A stretch of 7,283 bases of DNA from Burkholderiales bacterium. GTDB taxonomy: Bacteria; Pseudomonadota; Gammaproteobacteria; Burkholderiales; SG8-39. Location: contig JAENXP010000106.1 in assembly GCA_016649475.1 (NCBI GenBank), positions 1 through 7,283 of the forward strand, written 5' to 3'. The position numbers and the translations under genes were made by a program. Of this stretch, positions 1-5,430 are shown piece after piece; within the stretch, counting starts at the first letter, position 1; every line of letters begins with the position of its first letter. Under the pieces are notes generated by a model, which was not told the origin of the DNA, made no database searches, and saw only the letters and a program-made list of their open reading frames with translations.

Positions 1-63
1 CGCAAACGCTACCTGAAAGAACACGACCGCAAGCGCGCCTCGCGCACGCAGGCAGCGGCTTAA
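1..63 (+). CDS. C-terminal fragment of an unidentified protein
   Basis: Frame 1 is open from the window edge to a TAA stop at 61-63 and encodes the last 20 residues of a protein (RKRYLKEHDRKRASRTQAAA). The tail is strongly basic and ends in a short Ala-rich stretch, as seen on many nucleic-acid-binding or otherwise basic bacterial proteins, but no family can be recognised from so little. Codon use (CGC, AAG, GCC, CTG) matches the other genes. It converges on the leftward flavoprotein gene, and the hairpins starting 43 bases after its stop are the likely end of its transcript. That it is a real gene end is an inference from the in-frame stop, codon use and placement. Confidence 0.55.
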   Translation, partial: RKRYLKEHDRKRASRTQAAA

Positions 64-106
64 GGGCAATCCTGCCAGTCGCTGTCACAGGTTGTTGAAT
101 AACCCT

Positions 107-130
107 GCGCGGACGAAAACCCGTCCGCGC
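107..130 (+). repeat. Stem-loop 1, A-rich loop
   Basis: A perfect 9-bp inverted repeat, GCGCGGACG at 107-115 and CGTCCGCGC at 122-130, encloses the loop AAAACC. It starts 43 bases after the stop of the partial + strand gene and is followed directly by stem-loop 2. The tip (CGGAC, A-rich loop, GTCCG) resembles the tips of the other three hairpins described here. No T-tract follows, so it is not a classical intrinsic terminator. A weaker hairpin with one bulge (88-93 pairing with 101-107) lies just upstream. Confidence 0.75.
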
Positions 131-131
131 G

Positions 132-182
132 GATCGTCGATTGCGCACGGATGAAAAGCGTATCCGCGCGCAATCGACGATC
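132..182 (+). repeat. Stem-loop 2, long stem with conserved tip
   Basis: A 15-bp perfect stem (132-146 with 168-182) is followed by one A/C mismatch and a 5-bp upper stem, CGGAT (148-152) with ATCCG (162-166). The loop is GAAAAGCGT at 153-161. The upper stem and loop are nearly identical to those at 7262-7280, while the lower stem is unrelated in sequence yet still fully paired. Conserved structure with an exchanged stem suggests selection on the folded form. A likely role is 3'-end formation or transcript stabilisation for the gene ending at 63; this is inferred. Confidence 0.8.
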
Positions 183-220
183 TTGTATGGAACCCCCGCA
201 CTGCCCTCCCTTTTATTCAT

Positions 221-269
221 AACCGTGTTTTCTGCACGGATGGTTTTTATCCGTGCAGAAAACACGGTT
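221..269 (-). repeat. Stem-loop 3, perfect 21-bp stem
   Basis: The arms 221-241 and 249-269 are exact reverse complements over 21 bp, with a 7-base loop that reads AAAAACC on the minus strand. On that strand it lies downstream of the flavoprotein gene at the 3' end of the leftward operon, and its tip reads CGGAT-loop-ATCCG. Such a long perfect stem would fold very stably in RNA and could extrude as a DNA cruciform. Together with 270-288 it makes up a repeat copied near the right edge of the window. Confidence 0.85.
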
Positions 270-288
270 GGCGCGCGCAGCGCGCAAG
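249..288 (-). repeat. Left copy of a 40-base repeat
   Basis: Bases 249-288 match the reverse complement of 7227-7266 at 38 of 40 positions by eye. The block covers one arm of stem-loop 3 plus a tail at 270-288 that is itself nearly self-complementary (CGCGC at 272-276 with GCGCG at 280-284). The identity stops at the tail end: the bases beyond 288 and below 7227 do not align. Read in the direction of the leftward operon, the tail begins 77 bases after the flavoprotein stop and the hairpin follows it. Confidence 0.8.
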
Positions 289-338
289 TCCTGTCGTGGC
301 ATGCGACCACATTCGAGACGCCGTACATGGTTGCCATA

Positions 339-358
339 TGAGGGGGCATCTCCCCTCA
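339..358 (-). terminator. Terminator-like hairpin after the leftward operon
   Basis: TGAGGGG (339-345) pairs perfectly with CCCCTCA (352-358) around a 6-base loop. On the minus strand it starts 7 bases after the flavoprotein stop codon. There is no clear T-run after it, so it is a weak intrinsic terminator at best. It may instead protect the mRNA end or act together with stem-loop 3 further downstream. Confidence 0.4.
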
Positions 359-365
359 GGTTCAC

Positions 366-2075
366 CTAATCTAGCAGGCTCTCCCCCGGGCGCACGCGAG
401 TGAACTTCACCGCTTCGCGGCTGACGCTGAAGCCTTCACCCTCTGCTTGCACCAGGCTGTATGCCGAGGTCGCCAGATCGCCCGCGTCGGGGAAATCCTC
501 GCGATAATGCGCGCCGCGCGAATTCTCGCGAACCAGCGCCGCCTCGCAGATGGCGCGGCTGACCAAAATCAGGTTCTTCAGGTTCATCCAGTCGTGCCAG
601 GCGAGGTTGTAGCGCAGATCGCCTGCATCCACGCCGATCGCATCCAGGCGCGTCTGCAGTTCGGCGAGTGCGCCGCGCGCGCGCGCAAGACCCTGGGCAT
701 CGCGCACGATGCCTACATCGTCCCACATCAATTCGTACAGCGACTGGCGCACGCCTTCGAGATCGCCGGCGGGTCTGGTCAGCGGCGCTCGGCAGGCGGC
801 TACGACCGCGGCGATTTCTTCGCTATCGGTTTCGTGCAGCGCGCCCTGCGCTCTAACCCAGGCCGCCATTTCTTCGCCCGCCACGCCACCGTAGACCGTG
901 GAGTTGGCCACGCCGTTGCCGCCGAGGCGGTTGGCCCCGTGCACGCCGCCGGTGTCCTCGCCCGCGGCAAACAGGCCGGGCAGGGCGGTGGAGCAATCGG
1001 GCTTGAACGCAACCCCGCCCATCATGTAATGCGCGGTCGGCACCACTTCTACCAGGCCGCCGGCGAGATCGAAACCGCTGTCGGCGCAGCGCTCGACCAT
1101 GCCCTTGAATTGCCTGGCCACATTCTCCGGCCCCAGGTGCGCCATGCTGATATGCACGCCGCCGTTGGGCGTGGTGCGGCCCGCGCGCATTTCGGCGTAG
1201 ATCGAGCGTGAAACGATGTCGCGCGTGGCGCGCTCGAGCTTGTCGTCATAGTTGCCCATGAAGCGCACGCCCTCGCCGTTCAGGAGGTAGCCGCCCGAGC
1301 CGCGCAGCCCTTCCTCGAGCACCGTGCCGGTCATGCGCGTGTGCGTCCCGGCCAGCAGCCCCGTGGGATGGAACTGCACCATCTCCATGTCGCGCAGGCT
1401 CAGGCCCGCGCGCAGGGCCATCGCCAGGCCGTCGCAGCTCTTGTCGCCCGAGGGCGTGTGGTATTTGTACATGGTCGGGCCGCCGCCGGTGGCGAGCAGC
1501 ACCGCCTTGGCGCGCACGAAGCTGAATTCGCCGCTGCGCATGTCGATCATGAGCACGCCGGCGAGCGCGCCACCGTTCTTCGCCTTGATCAAGGCCACCG
1601 CGCGATGCTCTTCCAGGCGCGCAATGTTGCGCGCCCAGACCTGCTCGGCTAGCCGGTTGATGATTTCGATGCCGGTGAGGTCGCCCTTGTGTACGGTGCG
1701 ATCGAAGGTTTGCCCGGCGAAGGCCTTCTGGTGGATGCTGCCGTCCGGGTTGCGGTCGAAAAAACAACCGAGTTCGTTTTCCAGCTCGTGGATGCGTTCC
1801 ACCGCGAGCGTCACCAGCTTCCAGGCGAGATCCTGGTCGGGCAGCCACTTGCCGCCCTCGATGGTGTCCATGAAGTGGCGCTCCACCGAGTCGCCGGCGG
1901 CAAGCGCGACGTTGTAGCCGCCCTGCACCATGCGCGTGCAGCCGCACTTGCCCAGCAGGCCCTTGACCGCGATGGTAATCGACAGTTCCGGCGCGGCCTG
2001 GTGCGCGTGCAGTGCGGCGAACAGTCCGGCGCCGCCAGAGCCGAGTATCAGAATGTCGGTGCTGAGCTCACGCAT
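366..2075 (-). CDS. FAD-dependent fumarate reductase/succinate dehydrogenase-type flavoprotein
   Basis: The 569-residue product belongs to the SdhA/FrdA/NadB flavoprotein superfamily and is about the usual length. The dinucleotide-binding motif GSGGAG is at residues 12-17, QGG at 51-53, HPTG at 236-239, RDIVSR at 285-290, an active-site-type His in TAHYMMGG at 349, and Arg383 in GANRLGGNG. The C-terminal capping helices carry RENSRGAHYREDF (516-528). The residues that bind the dicarboxylate and deliver the proton in fumarate reductases therefore appear present. The His that links FAD covalently in SdhA/FrdA is absent: the segment reads CTRMVQGG, closer to the NTRxxQGG of L-aspartate oxidase, so FAD is probably non-covalent. 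There is no signal peptide, so it is likely cytoplasmic. No iron-sulfur or membrane-anchor gene accompanies it. It lies 21 bases after the TRAP permease gene, with only a weak ribosome site. Substrate and direction are unknown: oxidation of an imported organic acid or reduction of an enoate are both possible. Confidence 0.9.
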   Translation of the reverse strand: MRELSTDILILGSGGAGLFAALHAHQAAPELSITIAVKGLLGKCGCTRMVQGGYNVALAAGDSVERHFMDTIEGGKWLPDQDLAWKLVTLAVERIHELENELGCFFDRNPDGSIHQKAFAGQTFDRTVHKGDLTGIEIINRLAEQVWARNIARLEEHRAVALIKAKNGGALAGVLMIDMRSGEFSFVRAKAVLLATGGGPTMYKYHTPSGDKSCDGLAMALRAGLSLRDMEMVQFHPTGLLAGTHTRMTGTVLEEGLRGSGGYLLNGEGVRFMGNYDDKLERATRDIVSRSIYAEMRAGRTTPNGGVHISMAHLGPENVARQFKGMVERCADSGFDLAGGLVEVVPTAHYMMGGVAFKPDCSTALPGLFAAGEDTGGVHGANRLGGNGVANSTVYGGVAGEEMAAWVRAQGALHETDSEEIAAVVAACRAPLTRPAGDLEGVRQSLYELMWDDVGIVRDAQGLARARGALAELQTRLDAIGVDAGDLRYNLAWHDWMNLKNLILVSRAICEAALVRENSRGAHYREDFPDAGDLATSAYSLVQAEGEGFSVSREAVKFTRVRPGESLLD

Positions 2076-2096
2076 GGCTCATGTATACGCCCGCGC

Positions 2097-4136
2097 TCAG
2101 GCAGGCGCAACCGGCGCCGAGTTGCGGCGCAGAAACTGCAGCCCGAGCGCCGCCAGCACGAAGCCGAACCCGATCATGTCGGCGGCACTGGTCGGGTAGA
2201 CCAGCGCGAAACCGGCGATGATCAACATCCAGCGCTCGAGCAGGTTGGTCTTGATCAAGGCCCAACCCTGGAAGCCGCCGGCCAGCGCAGCGATACCCAC
2301 GGCCGCGGTCAGCGTGACTTCGGCGATCGACCACCAGTTGGCCGATGCGAGCGCCTTGGTCGAGCCCATCAGCAGCAGGCCCTGCCCGCTGGGGTCGAGC
2401 ACGAACATGAACGGCACCAGAAATGCGGGCACGGTGTACTTCCAGCACTGCAGCGTGGTCTTGTACGGGTCGCCGCCGGTGATCGCGGCGGCCGCGAACG
2501 GAGACAGCGCCGTCGGCGGCGAGACTTCGGACAGCACCGCGTAATAGAAAATGAACATGTGCGCGGCGAAGTCCGGCACGCCGAGCTTGATCAGCGCCGG
2601 CGCGGCGATGACCGCGCAGATGATGTAGGAGGCGGTCACCGGCACCGCCAGACCGACGATCCACACTACCAGCGAGGTGTATACCGCCGTCATCAGGAGC
2701 GAGCCGCCGGCCAGATCGATCACGATCGAGCTGAACTTGAGCCCGAGGCCGGTGAGTGTCACCACGCCGACGATGATGCCGGCGCCGGCGCAGGTGGCGG
2801 CGACGTTGAGCACGCCGATCGAGCCGCCCTCCATTGCCTTGATGAAGGGCGATTTGAAAATCAGCGGCAGCAGCGCACCCTTGCGCCGGAACAGGTCGTA
2901 GGAGATCAGCGCGGTGTCGCTGCGCAGGAAGCTGGTGAGGAAGGACACCACGGTGGCCCAGAACACCGACAGCACCGGCGAAAAGCCGTACAGCATGAAG
3001 GCGACGATCGAAATCAGCGACAGGAAGTGATACCAGTATTGCCGCGTCAGGTGCCACACGGTGTCGACCTTTTCGATCAGCAATTCGTGCATGTGAAACT
3101 TGCGTGCGTCGATTTCCACCATCAGGAACAGCGCGAGGTAGAACAGGATGGTCGGAATGCAGGCCATCAGCAGCACGTCGAGATAGGAGATCTTGAGGAA
3201 TTCCGCAATGAGGAAAGCCGCGGCGCCCAGCACCGGCGGCGAGATGATCGCGCCCAGGCCGCCCGCGGCGAGCAGGCCGCCCGCAGCGTTCTTCTCGTAG
3301 CCGGCCTTGGACAGCATCGGATAGGCGACCGCGCCCAGGGTCACCGTGGTCGCGACGCCCGAGCCCGAGGGCCCGCCGAGCAGGAACGAGGCGAGCACCA
3401 CCGTGCGCCCGGCGCCGGTGGGCTTGCCGCCCATCGCCGAGAAGGAGAAGTCGATGTAGAACTTGCCCGCGCCCGAATACTGCAGGAAGGCGCCGAAAAT
3501 GGTGAACAGGATGATCAGCGAGGACGACACATCCACCGCCACGCCGTAGATCCCCTCCAGGGTCATGTACATATGCCCGATCAGGCGTCCGACTTCGTAG
3601 CCCTTGTGCGTCCACGGGTGCGGCAGATAGGCGCCGAACAGGGCGTAGAGTATGAATGCGCTGGTGATCACGGGCATGATCCAGCCGTTGGTGCGTCGCA
3701 TGACCTCCATCACCATCAGGATCAGAGCGACGCCGAAGAAAATGTCCCAGCTGTTGGGCGACGTATTGCGGTCGGTGAAGTCGTCGCCACCCTGGATCAG
3801 GTACACCGCAACGGCAACCGACAGCAGCGCCAGTATCCAGTCCCACCACATGATGCGGTGGCGGTAACGCTGCGCCACCGGAAACACCAGAAAGCCGAGA
3901 AACAGCACCCAGGCGACGTGTATCGGTCTCAGAGTCTGAGTGGCGACGATGCCGTAGGCGGTATACAGGTGAAACGTGGACATCGCCACCGCGGTGAATG
4001 TCACGAAGGCCGCGAGCCAGCCGCTGAGCTTGTTGGCAGCGCCCTCTTCCTCCTCGATGAATTCCTCGGCCTTGCGCAGCGCTTCCTCGCTGATGACGGG
4101 CTCGAGATTCTCTTCCGGTTTGTTCTGTTCACTCAT
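2097..4136 (-). CDS. TRAP transporter fused permease (4TM/12TM, DctQM type)
   Basis: The 679-residue protein is a polytopic inner-membrane permease of the TRAP family in which the small (Q) and large (M) subunits are fused, the usual form with TAXI receptors. A charged, Glu-rich cytosolic N-terminus (1-35) precedes hydrophobic segments near 38-64, 71-89, 99-115 and 131-171, which form the Q-like part. The M part carries the family signatures GGPSGSGVATT (254-264), AAGGLGAIISPPVLGAAAF (290-308) and SEVSPPTALSPFAAAAI (536-552), which fit the scaffold and substrate/Na+-site loops. TRAP permeases use an ion gradient, usually Na+, to import organic acids handed over by the periplasmic receptor, here the upstream gene. 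Only a weak GAGG lies 10 bases before the ATG, within a small possible hairpin (4143-4157), so initiation may be modest. Ninety bases and a terminator separate it from the receptor gene. Confidence 0.95.
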   Translation of the reverse strand: MSEQNKPEENLEPVISEEALRKAEEFIEEEEGAANKLSGWLAAFVTFTAVAMSTFHLYTAYGIVATQTLRPIHVAWVLFLGFLVFPVAQRYRHRIMWWDWILALLSVAVAVYLIQGGDDFTDRNTSPNSWDIFFGVALILMVMEVMRRTNGWIMPVITSAFILYALFGAYLPHPWTHKGYEVGRLIGHMYMTLEGIYGVAVDVSSSLIILFTIFGAFLQYSGAGKFYIDFSFSAMGGKPTGAGRTVVLASFLLGGPSGSGVATTVTLGAVAYPMLSKAGYEKNAAGGLLAAGGLGAIISPPVLGAAAFLIAEFLKISYLDVLLMACIPTILFYLALFLMVEIDARKFHMHELLIEKVDTVWHLTRQYWYHFLSLISIVAFMLYGFSPVLSVFWATVVSFLTSFLRSDTALISYDLFRRKGALLPLIFKSPFIKAMEGGSIGVLNVAATCAGAGIIVGVVTLTGLGLKFSSIVIDLAGGSLLMTAVYTSLVVWIVGLAVPVTASYIICAVIAAPALIKLGVPDFAAHMFIFYYAVLSEVSPPTALSPFAAAAITGGDPYKTTLQCWKYTVPAFLVPFMFVLDPSGQGLLLMGSTKALASANWWSIAEVTLTAAVGIAALAGGFQGWALIKTNLLERWMLIIAGFALVYPTSAADMIGFGFVLAALGLQFLRRNSAPVAPA

Positions 4137-4182
4137 GGCTGCGGCGCCTCAGGTGCCAGGCGGCTGCGCGCCCGGCCGGGTG

Positions 4183-4208
4183 AAAAAAAACCCCGCCAGC
4201 TGGCGGGG
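4183..4208 (-). terminator. Intrinsic terminator between receptor and permease genes
   Basis: On the minus strand the self-complementary CCCCGCCAGCTGGCGGGG (4208-4191) is followed directly by eight T residues (4190-4183). This is a textbook Rho-independent terminator with a 7-bp GC stem and an AGCT loop. It starts 18 bases after the TAXI receptor stop and lies 46 bases before the permease start. It would end most transcripts after the receptor gene and let a minority read through to the permease and flavoprotein. Excess receptor over permease is the normal stoichiometry for binding-protein-dependent uptake. Confidence 0.9.
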
Positions 4209-4226
4209 TCGGTTCGGACTCGGGTC

Positions 4227-5192
4227 TTAGTTGAGCTTGACGCCCTGTTCGGCGAAGTACTTCACCGCGCCCGGGTGGAACGGGATGGGCGAGGCGGAGG
4301 CCTTCTGGTTCTCGAGCTTGAAGTTCGCCGCTTCCTTGTGCACATTGATCAGGTCCTGGCGCTTGTCGAAAATGGTCTTGACGATGTTGTAGGCGGTCTT
4401 GTCGTCCATGCTCGCGTTGGCGACCAGGATGTTCATCACCGTGGCCTGCTTGTTGTCGACGTCCATGCCGCGATAGGTCGATTTCGGGATGGCGTCCTCG
4501 ACATAGAGGTTGCCGTATTTCTTGTTCATCGCCGGCACCAGGTCGGCGTGGTCGACCATCCTGATCTTGGTGCCGGGCGTGTTGGCGAGGTCGGTCACGC
4601 CGGCGGTAGGCAGTCCGCCTACCCAGAAGAAGGCGTCGATCTTGTTGTCCTTCATCGCGTTCACCGACTCGGCTACGCCCAGGCGCTCGCGCTTCATGTC
4701 CTTGTCCTTGTCCAGGCCGGCGGCCTCGATCACGCGAAAGGCCATCACCTCGGTGGCGCTGCCGGGCGAACCGGTAGATATGTGCTTGCCCTTCAGGTCG
4801 GTGATCTTGTTCACGCCGCGGCCCTCGACCGACACCACGTGCATGCGGTTCGGATAAAGGATCATCAGCGTGCGCACCGGAACCTTGTTGCCGGTGAACT
4901 TGCCCGAGCCGTTGTAGGCGTCCAGTGTCGCATCGACCATGGCCAATGCGATATAGGGCTTGCCGCTGCCGATCAGTTTGAGGTTGTCGACCGAGCCGCC
5001 GGTGACTTCGGCGGTGGCTTCCATGCCGGGAACATACTTGGACAGGGCCGCGGCCATGCCGCCGCCCATGGGGTAATACACCCCGCCGGTGCCGCCGGTG
5101 GCGATTGAAATATTGACTTTGTCCTGGGCCGCGAGCGGCGCGGACAGGCTGACCATAGCGGCGACGCCCAGTGCTAGCACGAACTTTCTCAT
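4227..5192 (-). CDS. TAXI family TRAP transporter solute receptor (periplasmic)
   Basis: The start at 5192 gives 321 residues, typical for TAXI (TRAP-associated extracytoplasmic immunogenic) receptors. It has an ideal GAGGAG site 6 bases upstream. The frame stays open to 5300, but the extra 36 residues would sit in front of the signal peptide and cover the promoter, so they are rejected. Residues 1-22 are a Sec signal (MRKF, hydrophobic core, cleavage near PLAA). The mature protein begins with the family's ATGGTGGVYYPMGGGMA (31-47), followed by EVTGGSVDNLKLI (62-74), STGSPGSATEVMA (139-151), DAFFWVGGLPT (186-196) and the C-terminal PFHPGAVKYFAEQG (304-317). It binds an organic solute in the periplasm and delivers it to the fused permease encoded next. 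Characterised TAXI systems take up compounds such as glutamate and C4/C5 dicarboxylates; the ligand here cannot be read from the sequence. Confidence 0.95.
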   Translation of the reverse strand: MRKFVLALGVAAMVSLSAPLAAQDKVNISIATGGTGGVYYPMGGGMAAALSKYVPGMEATAEVTGGSVDNLKLIGSGKPYIALAMVDATLDAYNGSGKFTGNKVPVRTLMILYPNRMHVVSVEGRGVNKITDLKGKHISTGSPGSATEVMAFRVIEAAGLDKDKDMKRERLGVAESVNAMKDNKIDAFFWVGGLPTAGVTDLANTPGTKIRMVDHADLVPAMNKKYGNLYVEDAIPKSTYRGMDVDNKQATVMNILVANASMDDKTAYNIVKTIFDKRQDLINVHKEAANFKLENQKASASPIPFHPGAVKYFAEQGVKLN

Positions 5193-5198
5193 CTCGAA

Positions 5199-5204
5199 CT
5201 CCTC
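5199..5204 (-). promoter_or_regulatory. Ribosome binding site of the TAXI receptor
   Basis: The minus strand reads GAGGAG, then six bases (TTCGAG), then ATG at 5192-5190. This strong, well-spaced Shine-Dalgarno fixes the receptor start in preference to the upstream in-frame ATG at 5300, and fits high expression of a binding protein. Confidence 0.85.
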
Positions 5205-5238
5205 ATACACGGTTGATGTCAATTGCGAAAAGCGGACC

Positions 5239-5255
5239 GCGGTTCGGTGAACCGC
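5239..5255. promoter_or_regulatory. Hyphenated palindrome, candidate operator
   Basis: GCGGTTC (5239-5245) and GAACCGC (5249-5255) are perfect inverted 7-mers separated by GGT. If the -10 at 5271-5266 is real, the site covers roughly the first 20 transcribed bases of the TAXI operon. That position suits a dimeric repressor or a short 5'-UTR stem. No regulator gene lies in the window, so the factor is unknown. Confidence 0.45.
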
Positions 5256-5265
5256 AACGGACGCG

Positions 5266-5271
5266 ATTATA
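5266..5271 (-). promoter_or_regulatory. Perfect -10 box for the TAXI/TRAP operon
   Basis: The minus strand reads TATAAT at 5271-5266 in one of the few AT-rich patches of the window. It would start transcription near 5259, giving a leader of about 67 bases before the receptor ATG. No good -35 is found at 16-18 bases (AATGCG at 17), and the nearest TTG-type hexamer (TTGCGG, 5300-5295) is 23 bases away. The promoter may therefore need an activator. Confidence 0.55.
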
Positions 5272-5312
5272 TATGAAGTTTCTTCCTGCGCATTCCGCAA
5301 CTGGCCAGCGGC

Positions 5313-5318
5313 TATACT
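5313..5318 (+). promoter_or_regulatory. Possible -10 box for the rightward gene pair
   Basis: TATACT on the + strand lies in the divergent intergenic region, about 32 bases before the ATG at 5350 and about 109 before the hydrolase start at 5427. No convincing -35 is seen at the standard distance. The call rests on a single hexamer and its position. Confidence 0.3.
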
Positions 5319-5349
5319 GCCATTCTCTCATTGGAATTTCCGGGCCGTC

Positions 5350-5430
5350 ATGAGCGCCTTGAAGTGGACTGTTTCCCCTGCATCGCCGCCGCCGGCCGGC
5401 GCCGCGACGGCGCCGCCTGTGCGTGCATGA
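5350..5430 (+). CDS. Possible 26-residue leader ORF
   Basis: An ATG at 5350 opens a Pro/Ala-rich ORF, MSALKWTVSPASPPPAGAAT followed by APPVRA, that stops with TGA at 5428-5430. The stop overlaps the hydrolase start as ATGA, the usual arrangement for translational coupling. Upstream there is only a weak GGAA 13 bases from the ATG. No homologue is recognised, and short open frames are frequent in GC-rich DNA. It may be a translated leader that controls access to the hydrolase start, or just untranslated leader RNA. Confidence 0.2.
   Translation: MSALKWTVSPASPPPAGAATAPPVRA
5397..5415 (+). promoter_or_regulatory. Hairpin just before the hydrolase start
   Basis: CGGCGCCG (5397-5404) and CGGCGCCG (5408-5415) form a perfect 8-bp all-GC stem with a CGA loop, ending 11 bases before the ATG at 5427. 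In RNA this would occupy the place where a ribosome binding site is expected; none is otherwise visible. It lies inside the possible leader ORF, so ribosomes translating that ORF would melt it. Confidence 0.4.

Noticed and set aside
107..288. A CRISPR array or an insertion sequence at the left hairpin cluster
   Set aside because: The units differ in length and lower-stem sequence, there are no regular spacers, and neither cas nor transposase genes are present. The hairpin-repeat reading fits better.
141..341. A 66-codon + strand ORF in the left intergenic region
   Set aside because: It lies across two perfect inverted repeats, so its sequence is dictated by the hairpins. It has no recognisable protein features or ribosome site.
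2068..3849. A 593-codon minus-strand frame overlapping the TRAP permease
   Set aside because: It is an out-of-frame, Arg/Gly-rich shadow of the permease, whose own frame carries all TRAP signatures.
1689..5108. A 1139-codon open frame on the + strand, antisense to nearly the whole TAXI/TRAP operon
   Set aside because: Its translation is a monotonous His/Arg/Gln/Gly/Asp-rich string with no domain, and it is the mirror of real genes with strong third-position GC bias. The opposite strand has clear families over the same bases.
5193..5300. N-terminal extension of the TAXI receptor to an ATG at 5300
   Set aside because: The internal ATG at 5192 has an ideal GAGGAG and begins a proper signal peptide. 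The extension would cover the promoter region and bury the signal sequence.
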